Source: JARYGU01 sp033795365 (GTDB lineage Bacteria; Pseudomonadota; Alphaproteobacteria; Rhizobiales; Rhizobiaceae). Taken from it: DNA of 64,000 bases. The stretch lies in NCBI GenBank assembly GCA_033795365.1, contig JARYGU010000010.1, forward strand, positions 138,777 to 202,776. The letters are read 5' to 3'. Of this stretch, positions 52,820 through 60,607 are shown piece after piece. The notes under the pieces are model-generated. The model made no database searches. It saw only the letters and a program-made list of their open reading frames with translations, and had not been told where the DNA came from. The translations under genes and the position numbers were made by a program. How positions within the stretch are numbered: position 1 is the first letter of the stretch; each line of letters opens with the position of its first letter.

Positions 52820-53476
52820 TCAAGAACGGTGATCCAGCCTTGCCACCATCCGGTCGCCCAGCCATTGGATCGCGCAGACCAACAGGATCAGCACGACGAC
52901 GACCGCGATCATCACCCCCGTCTCGAAACGCTGGTAGCCATACCGGATGGCAAGATCGCCGAGGCCGCCCGCCCCGATCGCGCCTGCCATCGCGGAAGCG
53001 CCGATCAGTGTGACCAGGGTGACGGTGAAGCCCGCAACGATGCCCGGAAGCGCCTCGGGCAGCAGCACTTCGCGCACGACCGTCCAGCGACTGCCGCCCA
53101 TTGCGCGGACCGCCTCGACGAGCCCGCGGTCAACCTCCCGCAAGGAAACCTCCGCGATCCGCGCATAATAGGGCGTGGCGGCAATCGAAAGTGGCACGAT
53201 CGCGGCCCATGTCCCGATCGAGGTGCCGACGATCAGCCGCGTCAAGGGGATGAGCGCCACGAGCAGGATGATGAAAGGAACCGAGCGGAAGCCGTTGATG
53301 ACGGCGCCCAGCAGGCTGTTGATCCAGCGGTGTTCGGCGATGCCTCCCTTGGCCGTCACCACGAGAGCGAGACCGAGCGGAAGCCCTGCCACGAGCGATA
53401 TCAAACCCGACGCGGCCGTCATCAGGATCGTTTCCCAGAGCGACCGGATAAGAAGATCAAGCATGATCGGCGACAT
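52820..53476 (-). CDS. metI: Methionine ABC transporter permease MetI
   Basis: A 218-residue permease with five to six helices and the EAA loop (GLVEAVRAMGGSRWTVVREVLLPEALP). The segment VINGFRSVPFIILLVALIPLTRLIVGTSIGTWAAIVPLS is highly typical of MetI. It overlaps metN by 20 bases (Met5 at 53464 is an alternative start). With MetN and MetQ it forms a D/L-methionine or related organosulfur importer. Confidence 0.93.
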   Translation of the reverse strand: MSPIMLDLLIRSLWETILMTAASGLISLVAGLPLGLALVVTAKGGIAEHRWINSLLGAVINGFRSVPFIILLVALIPLTRLIVGTSIGTWAAIVPLSIAATPYYARIAEVSLREVDRGLVEAVRAMGGSRWTVVREVLLPEALPGIVAGFTVTLVTLIGASAMAGAIGAGGLGDLAIRYGYQRFETGVMIAVVVVLILLVCAIQWLGDRMVARLDHRS

Positions 53477-54542
53477 GACCGAGCATCTCCACCTGCGCGC
53501 CGCGGCGCCGAAGAAAATTGACGATCGTAGAGAGGCTATTCCGCGACCCCTGAGGAAATCCGATGAAGAAGCGGGCTACGGACTGGTCCTGGATACGGTC
53601 GACGCCGCCGTGAATGAGCCGGAACTCCTTCCCGATCGCGGCCGAAAGGGCCGGCAGAAGATTTTCCGCCGCCGCACCCGCTATGTCGACGCGCAGGATC
53701 GCCTCCCCGCCGCCTTCCGGTCTCAGGCGGGCGGCAAGGGCGGCCGGAAGACGAGGCCTGATGCCGGCAAGCAGGCTGGCGGTCGTCTGCGCATGCGGTG
53801 CCGCGAAGACCGACCAGACCGGCCCCTCCTCGACGATGCGGCCGGCGTCGATTACCGCGACGCGATCGGCAATGCTTCTGACGACCTCCATCTCGTGGGT
53901 GATGAGCAGGATGGTGAGGCCGAGTTTCGCATTGATGTCCTTCAGGAGGGAAAGGATCGACGCGGTGGTTTCGGGGTCCAGCGCGGATGTCGCCTCGTCC
54001 GACAGCAGGAGCACCGGATTGGCCGCCAGGGCACGCGCGATGCCGACACGCTGCTTCTGTCCCCCGGAAAGCGTCGCGGGATAGGCTTTCGCCTTGTCGG
54101 ACAGGCCGACGAGATCGAGAAGTTCGCCGGCGCGGGCAAGCCTCCTCGCCTTGCTCCATCCTTCGATCTTGAGCGGAAGAGCGACGTTCTCCTCGACCGT
54201 CTTTGCCGAAAGGAGATTGAAGTGCTGGAAGATCATGCCGATGCGGCGGCGAAGCGGCTGAAGCTCGCGCTCCGACAGGCCTGTGATCTCCCTGCCTTCG
54301 ATCTCGATCGTTCCACGGTTGGGCCGCTCCAGCCCGTTCAGGCAGCGGATCAACGTCGACTTGCCGGCGCCGCTGCGTCCGATCAGGCCTAGAATCTCGC
54401 CCCTGCGGATCGAGAGCGTGACGCCGTCGAGCGCTGCCGTCGCTCCGAAGCGGCGGAAAACGTCTGCCAGCCGCACGACGTCTTCGGGGCCGTGCGTGCC
54501 AGACGCCGCAGGCAGATCGGCGAAGGTTGCATGGGTATTCAT
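53457..54542 (-). CDS. metN: Methionine ABC transporter ATP-binding protein MetN
   Basis: A 361-residue ATPase with Walker A GRSGAGKST, signature LSGGQKQR, Walker B VLLSDEATSALDPETT (the MetN-type form), and a C-terminal NIL domain (about 280-355; RVDIAGAAAENLLPALS) that in E. coli MetN binds methionine and inhibits transport. Three consecutive ATG codons occur at 54548-54540; I take the third, six bases after AAGG. It lies between metQ and metI. Confidence 0.93.
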   Translation of the reverse strand: MNTHATFADLPAASGTHGPEDVVRLADVFRRFGATAALDGVTLSIRRGEILGLIGRSGAGKSTLIRCLNGLERPNRGTIEIEGREITGLSERELQPLRRRIGMIFQHFNLLSAKTVEENVALPLKIEGWSKARRLARAGELLDLVGLSDKAKAYPATLSGGQKQRVGIARALAANPVLLLSDEATSALDPETTASILSLLKDINAKLGLTILLITHEMEVVRSIADRVAVIDAGRIVEEGPVWSVFAAPHAQTTASLLAGIRPRLPAALAARLRPEGGGEAILRVDIAGAAAENLLPALSAAIGKEFRLIHGGVDRIQDQSVARFFIGFPQGSRNSLSTIVNFLRRRGAQVEMLGHVADHA

Positions 54543-54617
54543 CATCATCCTTTCCGCCGCAACGGCTCGCAGCCGTCCAACCGACCGCGAGCCGTAGATT
54601 GCCGGGACTGAGGTCAA

Positions 54618-55460
54618 TCAGTATGCGCTGATGCCCGAGCCCTTGTAGACGCGGTCGAATTCGGCCTTGACCGTATCGTTCTGGTAGGAGGCAACCAGGG
54701 TCTTCACCCAGGTCTCGTTTTCCTCGCCCTGCCTGACGGCAATGAAGTTGCGATAGGGGTTGTCCTCGACCGGCTCCTGCGCGACGCGATTTTCCGGCGT
54801 GAGGCCGCTCTTCAGCGCCCAGTCCGTATTGACCACCGCCGCATCGAGATCATCCACCGAACGCCCCACGATGCCGGCGTCCAGCTCCTTGATTTCGATG
54901 TTCTTCGGGTTCTCGACGATATCGGCAATGGTCGCAAGGATGCCGGTTCCGTCCTTGAGCTTGATCAGACCTTCGTTCTGGAGCACGCGCAGGGCACGGC
55001 CTTCGTTTGAGGGATCGTTCGGGACGCCGATGACGGCTCCGTCAGCAAGGTCGGCCGTTTTCCCGACTTTCCTGGAATAGAGGCCGATCGGCCAGACGCC
55101 GGTATAGCCTACGGGTACGATCTTGTAGCCGTGCGTCTTGATCTGGTTTTCGAGATAGGGAAGGTGCTGGAAGGCATTGGCGTCGATTTCGCCGCGATCC
55201 AGCGCTTCGTTCGGCTGGTTGTAATCGTTGAAGACCACCGTTTCGATTGTCAGGCCGTTTTTGGCAGCCTCCGCCGTCACCACACGCCAGACATCCTCGT
55301 CCTCGCCGCTTATGATGCCGACTTTGATGGCGGCCTTGTCACTCGCGGCAGCCGGCAGCGGAATTGTTGCCGCCAAAGCCGCGGCGGCGGCGATCGCCAC
55401 GGCGACAAGACCTGTGCGGCGGGTAAAACCTGTTTTTTCAATCGAAGTAAGCTTGTTCAT
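54618..55460 (-). CDS. metQ: Methionine-binding protein MetQ/NlpA family
   Basis: A 280-residue binding protein starting at 55460 after AGGGG. It has a signal peptide (hydrophobic core LVAVAIAAAAALAATIPLPAAAS), with no lipobox Cys, so it is a free periplasmic protein. Family hallmarks are EIDANAFQHLPYLENQ, GAVIGVPNDPSNEGRALRVL and DAAVVNTDWALKSGL. It heads the metQ-metN-metI operon. Neighbouring monooxygenase and flavin reductase suggest import of methionine derivatives or sulfonate-like sources. Confidence 0.92.
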   Translation of the reverse strand: MNKLTSIEKTGFTRRTGLVAVAIAAAAALAATIPLPAAASDKAAIKVGIISGEDEDVWRVVTAEAAKNGLTIETVVFNDYNQPNEALDRGEIDANAFQHLPYLENQIKTHGYKIVPVGYTGVWPIGLYSRKVGKTADLADGAVIGVPNDPSNEGRALRVLQNEGLIKLKDGTGILATIADIVENPKNIEIKELDAGIVGRSVDDLDAAVVNTDWALKSGLTPENRVAQEPVEDNPYRNFIAVRQGEENETWVKTLVASYQNDTVKAEFDRVYKGSGISAY

Positions 55461-55758
55461 GGAGACCCCTGCTTTCTTATCTGGAAGGTGCGGAAACGGC
55501 GATCGTTCCTGACAAGAAAGTGGCAAATGCATAGGATTTGAGCAAAGGACGGTGATGCAATGCAGGACGGCAAAGGAGAATTTCCCACCAATTAAAAGCC
55601 CTGTGCTGAAACTAATTTCTACTATTTTTATGGACTATTTTCTTGAATGCGGCTGGAACGATCTCTAGGTTCAGGGAACTGACGGCAGTCTCAACAAGAA
55701 CCGGTCGAAGCGAGCTTAAGGTCGCCGGAACCGGAGCCAACCGATCCGGTGACTATTC
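55461..55758. promoter_or_regulatory. metQ/LLM monooxygenase divergent promoter region
   Basis: About 300 bases. An AT-rich island at 55593-55655 contains TATTTTTATGGACTA at 55623-55637. A 13/15 match lies upstream of the small ORFs at 57172-57186 and an 11/15 match on the minus strand at 59758-59772 upstream of the FMN reductase gene, so a common regulator of this block is likely. I could not fold a SAM riboswitch from the metQ leader. Confidence 0.5.
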
Positions 55759-57078
55759 ATGTCGAAATCGCTCCATCTTACGGCCTTCATGCGTCCTGTC
55801 AGTCTTCATACGGGCGCTTGGCGCTATCCCGGATCCTACCCGGATGCGAACTTCAATTTCGAGCACCTGAAGTCGTTTGCGAAGAAGCTGGAGCAGGCGA
55901 AATTTGATGCCTTCTTCATGGCCGACCATCTCGCCGTTTTGAACATGCCCCTGGAAGCGCTGCAACGCAGCCACACGGTGACATCCTTCGAGCCCTTCAC
56001 GCTGCTTGCCGCGCTTGCGGCGGTGACCGAGAGGATCGGGCTCGCTGCGACGGCCTCCACGACCTTCGACCAACCCTACCATGTCGCCCGACGCTTCGCT
56101 TCGCTCGATCATATCAGCAATGGGCGCGCCGCCTGGAACATCGTAACAACGTCCAACCCGGATGCAGCGCGCAACTTCGGCCTCGATCACCATGTCGAAC
56201 ACGGCGAGCGCTACAAGCGGGCGCGCGAATTCTACGATGTCGTGACAGGCCTATGGGACAGTTTCGCCGACGACGCCTTCGTGCGGGACCGTGAAAGCGG
56301 CATCTATTTCGATCCGGCCAGGATGCACCGGCTCGACCACAGAGGCGACGAACTCAACGTGCGCGGCCCCCTCAACATCGCGCGCCCGGTCCAGGGCTGG
56401 CCGGTGATCGTGCAGGCCGGGCAATCGGAGCCGGGCCGCCAGCTCGCGGCCGAGACCGCCGAGGTGGTCTTCTGTTCCCCTCGCGATCGTGACGCCGGCA
56501 TGGCGCTCTACGCAGACGTAAAGGGCCGCATGGCCGCACTCGGGCGCAATCCCGCCCATCTCAAGATCCTGCCGGCCGCATTCATCGTCATCGGCGATAC
56601 GGTCGGGGAGGCAAAGGAAAAGAGGGCGACGCTCGACAGCCTTGTTCACTACGACAGCGCCATAGCATCGCTGTCGATCGCGCTCGGACACGACGTCTCC
56701 GGTCTCGACCCGGATGGCCCGCTGCCGGAAATTCCCGAGACCAACGCCAGCAAGACAGGCCGCGCGCAAGTCCTGAAGCTTGCGGAAGAGGAAAAGCTGA
56801 CGGTACGCCAGCTCGCCCAGCGCTATGGCGGCTATTCAGGTCTCGCTTTCGTCGGCACGCCTGAAACGATTGCCGATGAAATGCAGGAGTGGCTTTCGCA
56901 GGAAGCCTGCGACGGGTTCACGGTGGTATTCCCTTATCTGCCGCAGGGGCTTTTGGACGTAACCGAACGATTGGTTCCGGAGTTGCAGCGCCGCGGCATC
57001 TTCCGCCGCGACTATGAAGGAGCGACGCTCCGTGAGCATCTCGGCCTGCCGCGCCCTGCCAACCGCTTCTTTTCCTGA
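55759..57078 (+). CDS. LLM-class flavin-dependent monooxygenase (NtaA/SnaA/DszA family)
   Basis: A 439-residue TIM-barrel monooxygenase. The N-terminus (GAWRYPGSYPDANFNFEHLKSFAKKLEQAKFDAFFMADH) and FASLDHISNGRAAWNIVTTS are typical of the NtaA/SnaA/DszA group, two-component enzymes that use FMNH2 from a separate reductase. Targets in this group include sulfones, sulfonates and nitrilotriacetate. The reductase is probably the gene at 59159-59719. Placed divergently from metQNI, it likely releases sulfur from an imported organosulfur compound. Confidence 0.88.
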   Translation: MSKSLHLTAFMRPVSLHTGAWRYPGSYPDANFNFEHLKSFAKKLEQAKFDAFFMADHLAVLNMPLEALQRSHTVTSFEPFTLLAALAAVTERIGLAATASTTFDQPYHVARRFASLDHISNGRAAWNIVTTSNPDAARNFGLDHHVEHGERYKRAREFYDVVTGLWDSFADDAFVRDRESGIYFDPARMHRLDHRGDELNVRGPLNIARPVQGWPVIVQAGQSEPGRQLAAETAEVVFCSPRDRDAGMALYADVKGRMAALGRNPAHLKILPAAFIVIGDTVGEAKEKRATLDSLVHYDSAIASLSIALGHDVSGLDPDGPLPEIPETNASKTGRAQVLKLAEEEKLTVRQLAQRYGGYSGLAFVGTPETIADEMQEWLSQEACDGFTVVFPYLPQGLLDVTERLVPELQRRGIFRRDYEGATLREHLGLPRPANRFFS

Positions 57079-57091
57079 AAGCGAGAGCTTT

Positions 57092-57121
57092 CCCGCACGG
57101 GGATAATTATCTCGGTGCGGG
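57092..57121 (+). terminator. Near-perfect 30-base inverted repeat after the monooxygenase gene
   Basis: Arms CCCGCAC (57092-57098) and GTGCGGG (57115-57121) continue inward through GGGAT/ATCTC to a GATAATTATC centre, with one G-G mismatch and one G-T pair. It begins 14 bases after the monooxygenase stop. A T-run (TATTTTTTCC) follows only 14 bases later, so it is either a weak terminator or an mRNA-stabilising hairpin. Confidence 0.45.
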
Positions 57122-57171
57122 CCGCATTCCGCGCGTATTTTTTCCAAGAAAAATCCAAATCAGTAGTACAG

Positions 57172-57186
57172 TATTTTTATAGATTA
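57172..57186 (+). promoter_or_regulatory. Shared sulfur-block motif, copy 2
   Basis: TATTTTTATAGATTA, 65 bases upstream of the small ORF start, matches 13 of 15 positions of the copy at 55623-55637. Either an activator site or a shared AT-rich promoter element. Confidence 0.45.
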
Positions 57187-57251
57187 CATTGACAGAAATG
57201 GCATTTACACTGAGACTACCATCATATGCTGACCAAAGCGGAGGCAGAACG

Positions 57252-57443
57252 ATGATACACGGTGCCATTTCACTGTTCGGATTCGACCTTTTTGCATGGA
57301 ACCGCTGCGTCCTCTTGAAGGAGAAGCGCGACAGGCCGGAGACGTTCCCGAACGCCTCGCACGGGAAGCAGACAGACCTCGATCAGGAACGTCTGCCCGA
57401 TCGCTCCGAGAGCTTCTTCTGGGGCATGTACCCGGTCTACTGA
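57252..57443 (+). CDS. Small hypothetical protein (63 residues)
   Basis: A 63-residue frame with GGAGG eight bases before its ATG. The N-terminus is hydrophobic (MIHGAISLFGFDLFAWNRCV), followed by a charged stretch (KEKRDRPETF) and an aromatic end (FFWGMYPVY). No domain recognised. It lies between the monooxygenase and the peroxiredoxin with a second small frame 12 bases after it, and has the sulfur-block motif in its promoter, so a role in that regulon is likely but undefined. Confidence 0.55.
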   Translation: MIHGAISLFGFDLFAWNRCVLLKEKRDRPETFPNASHGKQTDLDQERLPDRSESFFWGMYPVY

Positions 57444-57455
57444 GAGAGGTGTCCT

Positions 57456-57608
57456 ATGGCCCTGGCATTCGACAAAAGCCTCTCCGGCATCGGCAGCCCG
57501 GTTCGCGCAGGCCGGAAGCTTCCCGTCGCCGGATTCCATCTCTGGATCGCGCGTCTTGCCGTTGCCGGCTCCTTTTCTTTCCTTGTCGGCATCGTGGCAT
57601 TGCTTTGA
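57456..57608 (+). CDS. Small single-helix membrane protein (50 residues)
   Basis: A 50-residue frame starting 12 bases after the previous small ORF; GAGAGG (57444-57449) is the ribosome site. The N-terminal 25 residues are polar and basic, the C-terminus is one membrane helix (LAVAGSFSFLVGIVALL). No family recognised. Co-translation with the preceding small ORF is probable. Confidence 0.5.
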   Translation: MALAFDKSLSGIGSPVRAGRKLPVAGFHLWIARLAVAGSFSFLVGIVALL

Positions 57609-57670
57609 TGCGGATACCGACGGCCTGATTTTCACACCGTGCGTGCAAGCAAGTCGTCTTGAAAGCCATC

Positions 57671-57707
57671 CAAAAAAGAACGGCGAAGCCGAAGCTTCGC
57701 CGTTCTT
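57671..57707 (-). terminator. Rho-independent terminator of the peroxiredoxin gene
   Basis: A perfect 14-bp stem, AAGAACGGCGAAGC (57676-57689) and GCTTCGCCGTTCTT (57694-57707), with a four-base loop. Read on the minus strand it is followed by a run of six T (57677-57672 region), and it lies 22 bases after the peroxiredoxin stop. Confidence 0.9.
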
Positions 57708-57729
57708 GGTTCGCCGCGAGATTTTCGCG

Positions 57730-58389
57730 TCAGGCAGCGGGCTGCTTGGTCTTCCTGAGATAGGGCAGAACGGTATCGAAAGAGCCGAAACGCGTCACCG
57801 CGTCCTCGTTCGAGACGGCGGCGGTGATGATGACGTCATCGCCCTGCTGCCAATTCGCCGGCGTCGCCACCTGATGCTTGGCCGTGAGCTGGATGGAGTC
57901 GATCGCGCGCAGGATCTCGTTGAAATTGCGGCCCGTCGTCATCGGATAGGTCAGGATGAGCTTTATCTTCTTGTCAGGCCCGATGACATATACCGAACGC
58001 ACGGTCGCATTGTCGGCCGGCGTGCGCCCCTCCGATGAGGCCCCGGCGCTGGCCGGCAGCATGTCGTAAAGCTTTGCGACCTTGAGGTCGCGGTCGCCGA
58101 TCAGCGGATATTCCACGTCGAAGCCGGTCGCCGTCTTGATGTCGGCCTTCCATTTTGCGTGGCTGTCGACCGGATCGACCGATATGCCGATAATCTTCAC
58201 GCCCCGCTTGCTGAACTCGCCTTCAAGGCCGGCCATCGAACCGAGTTCGGTCGTGCAGACCGGCGTGAAGTTCTTCGGATGGGAGAAAAGAACCGCCCAG
58301 CCGTCGCCGATCCATTCATGGAAATTGATCGGGCCATGGGTTGTTTCCGCGGTGAAATCGGGCGCGGTGTCGTTGATACGCAGGCTCAT
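57730..58389 (-). CDS. 1-Cys peroxiredoxin (Prx6 family)
   Basis: A 219-residue peroxiredoxin with the peroxidatic Cys45 in HPKNFTPVCTTE. It is the only Cys in the protein, and the extended C-terminal dimerisation domain (about 165-215) is present, both typical of the Prx6 class. It reduces peroxides in the cytoplasm with an external thiol. It sits in the sulfur block, where flavin monooxygenases leak H2O2 or sulfite-linked oxidants, and has its own strong terminator. Confidence 0.93.
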   Translation of the reverse strand: MSLRINDTAPDFTAETTHGPINFHEWIGDGWAVLFSHPKNFTPVCTTELGSMAGLEGEFSKRGVKIIGISVDPVDSHAKWKADIKTATGFDVEYPLIGDRDLKVAKLYDMLPASAGASSEGRTPADNATVRSVYVIGPDKKIKLILTYPMTTGRNFNEILRAIDSIQLTAKHQVATPANWQQGDDVIITAAVSNEDAVTRFGSFDTVLPYLRKTKQPAA

Positions 58390-58512
58390 TGGGGTTTGCT
58401 CCTCTGGATGTCGACGGTAGCGTCGTTATACCGAAATCCTATGCCATTATCCTCACGGAATTCTATCCGATTTTTGTTGAAGCAGCCGCCCCTCCGTCAT
58501 CACGCCGGCCTG

Positions 58513-59097
58513 TCAGGCGGCGGGAACGACAGCTGGGCTGCCGGGAATCCTGCGCCGGTGCCGCGTGCGCGCCTTCAGCAGTTCCATAAGCTGATAGCCC
58601 GCGGACCAGCGGCCGAAGCCGCTTGCTATGTTGATATGGCCCGCAGGACCGATATTCCGGATTTCCGAATTCCAAAGGCGCCCGAAAAGCGTCAGCCGGT
58701 CGATGGACATGTAGCTGTCGTTCAGGCTTCCTACGGTCACGCTCGGGAAAGGCAGCGGCTCGGTCGGCATCGTACCGAAGGTGATGAGACCGGGATGAAG
58801 GACATCCGTCGACCTGAGATCGCAAGGGGCGACCAGAAGCGCGCCACGGACCCGCCGGGCACTCGCACGGCCCGCAAGCCGGGCGGCGAGCACGCAACCC
58901 AGACTATGTGCGACGATATAGGCTTCGCCCGCCTCCTCCAGCGCCGCCTCCAGCCTCTCCATCCAGTCGACGAGCTTGGGGCGCGCCCAGTCGGCTTGAG
59001 CGACAAGACGGCTCTCCGGCCGGTCCTGGAGCCAGAAACGTTGCCAATGCCCCTCATCGGAGCCGAACAAACCTGGCAGGACGAGAACACTGGTCAT
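58513..59097 (-). CDS. RBBP9/YdeN-family alpha/beta hydrolase
   Basis: A 194-residue small serine hydrolase: N-terminal strand and oxyanion region (TSVLVLPGLFGSDEGHWQRFW), nucleophile Ser in VAHSLGCVLAARLA, and C-terminal His in GPAGHINIASGFGRW. These are the marks of the RBBP9/YdeN family. The ATG at 59097 has AAGG eight bases upstream; the frame could extend to 59133. It lies 61 bases after the FMN reductase gene on the same strand. Physiological substrate unknown. Confidence 0.85.
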   Translation of the reverse strand: MTSVLVLPGLFGSDEGHWQRFWLQDRPESRLVAQADWARPKLVDWMERLEAALEEAGEAYIVAHSLGCVLAARLAGRASARRVRGALLVAPCDLRSTDVLHPGLITFGTMPTEPLPFPSVTVGSLNDSYMSIDRLTLFGRLWNSEIRNIGPAGHINIASGFGRWSAGYQLMELLKARTRHRRRIPGSPAVVPAA

Positions 59098-59158
59098 CCG
59101 ATTAACCTTGACTGGGAAACATCCCATTCGCAACCATCAGCATCCGGAAGGGCGACGC

Positions 59159-59719
59159 CTACTCGGCAGCGGCAAGCCCGCGGTCTTTCAGGGGAAAGAA
59201 GGTTGCCAGCTCCTTGATGACCTCGCCGATCCGGGCGGAGAGCGCATCGGACGATACTTTGTAGTCGGCGAAGTCGCGATCCGAGGCGTAAACCGCCGTC
59301 GGCAAGGTCTGCGCCATGAAGAAGCCGAAGAGCGGCCGCAACTGATGCTCCACCACGAGAGCATGCCGGTCTCCGCCGCCCGTCGCCGCGATGATGATCG
59401 GCTTTCCCCGCAACTCCTCCGGTTCGATCAGGTCGATGAGATGCTTGAACATGCCGGCATAGGATCCCTTGTAGGTGGGAGAGCCGACGACGAGCAGATC
59501 GCTGGAGACGATGTCCTCGATGACCTGTTTCGCCTGGTCGTCCAGCTGCTTGCGCCATTGCGCTCCGCCGAGCGACGGGCCGAGATCATGAAGATCGTAG
59601 AGCTTGCTGGAAAAGCCGTACCGCCCGCTTGCAAGACCTGCGATCTCGCCGACGAGGGAATAGGTCTTCGATGGCCGGCTGAAGCTGCCGGCAAGGCCGA
59701 CCAGTCTGGGAGCGCTCAT
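59159..59719 (-). CDS. NADPH-dependent FMN reductase (MsuE/SsuE family)
   Basis: A 186-residue flavodoxin-like reductase with the N-terminal flavin phosphate loop (LVGLAGSFSRPSKTYSLV), DLLVVGSPTYKGSYAGMFKHLIDL and IIIAATGGGDRHALVVEHQL, typical of MsuE/SsuE. It supplies FMNH2 to a two-component monooxygenase, very probably the LLM enzyme at 55759. The start follows GGAAGGGAAAC. Upstream (59758-59772) lies the third copy of the sulfur-block motif. Confidence 0.88.
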   Translation of the reverse strand: MSAPRLVGLAGSFSRPSKTYSLVGEIAGLASGRYGFSSKLYDLHDLGPSLGGAQWRKQLDDQAKQVIEDIVSSDLLVVGSPTYKGSYAGMFKHLIDLIEPEELRGKPIIIAATGGGDRHALVVEHQLRPLFGFFMAQTLPTAVYASDRDFADYKVSSDALSARIGEVIKELATFFPLKDRGLAAAE

Positions 59720-60059
59720 TCTGTTTCCCTTCCACAAGGTGATTATGGGCATAATAATTGTCTATAAATATTGTAGATTTAAAGGAAATTCCATTTATTA
59801 TTCGTCCCTAAAGGGAAAATCCGTTTTACGAGCTCCGCTTTGCGCAAACACGCGGCGACCCGGCCAATGAGGACCGCCAGCGCGGCAGTAGGCAAAGCCC
59901 CGAGCTAGGAAAAACCGCTATATTGATGAATGCCCCTCATAAGATCATGCGAATTCCAGGTGCTAATCGCGCCTATCGCTACGCGGTATCCTCGCCTGAA
60001 ACGTTTCGTTAAATCGGACGACCAAGCATGCAAAGTGATTTGGAAAAGGAAATCAGACG
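59720..60059. promoter_or_regulatory. Promoter region of the FMN reductase and DUF2255 genes
   Basis: About 340 bases. Bases 59745-59820 are AT-rich and contain AATATTTATAGACAA on the minus strand (59772-59758), 38 bases upstream of the reductase ATG, related to the motifs at 55623 and 57172. The remainder has no recognisable gene; a ribosome site (AAGGA, 60047-60051) precedes the GTG start at 60060. Confidence 0.4.
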
Positions 60060-60449
60060 GTGACCTGGTCTGAGAATGAGTTGCGTCGGATTGCGGAAGC
60101 CGACGATCTGCACATTGCACCCTTTCGCGAAGACGGCGTAACCTACGGCACGCCAACCTGGATATGGTCGGTTGCGGTGGGTGACGCGCTCTATGCGCGA
60201 GCCTATCACGGGCAGGACTCCCGCTGGTACAAGTCGGCTCTGCAGCGGAAGGCGGGACGCATCATTGCCGCCGGGATGACGAAGGAAGTTCTCTTCGAGC
60301 CAGTCGACGGCGCGCTCAACGATGCCATCGATGAGGCCTATAAAACCAAGTATCATGGCAGCCTCTATCTGAATTCGATGATCGGTAGCCGCGCCCGCGG
60401 CGCGACCGTCAAAATCATCCCGCGTGCCCACGGTCCGCTCGAAGATTGA
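60060..60449 (+). CDS. DUF2255 family protein
   Basis: A 129-residue soluble protein starting with GTG after AAGGA. The sequence follows DUF2255: ELRRIAEADDLHIAPFREDG, TPTWIWSVAVGDALYARAYHG, DSRWYKSALQRKAGRI and a C-terminal DEAYKTKYHGS. The fold is thought to be flavin-reductase-like/split-barrel, but no function is established. It precedes the MFS exporter by 158 bases. Confidence 0.82.
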   Translation: MTWSENELRRIAEADDLHIAPFREDGVTYGTPTWIWSVAVGDALYARAYHGQDSRWYKSALQRKAGRIIAAGMTKEVLFEPVDGALNDAIDEAYKTKYHGSLYLNSMIGSRARGATVKIIPRAHGPLED

Positions 60450-60607
60450 CGGATAGTCCTGCCTTTCGATAGCAGGTAGGTTCGGCAAACCGCTTTTTCG
60501 CCAGTCGCTCGCCCTACGGGCGCACGATATCGGTCGCCCTTCGCCTGTCTGGATTCGCCAACGACAAGTACCGCTGAAAAGCACCTCCCTCGATCTGAGA
60601 GCATTCC

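Noticed and set aside
52422..52865. Upstream extension of the single-domain response regulator and a parallel open frame on the same strand
   Set aside because: No recognisable domain, no ribosome site, and the parallel frame lacks any start codon in its body.
55461..55600. SAM riboswitch in the metQ leader
   Set aside because: I looked for SAM-II-like paired elements ahead of metQ because they are common in Alphaproteobacteria, but could not build the pseudoknot from the sequence.
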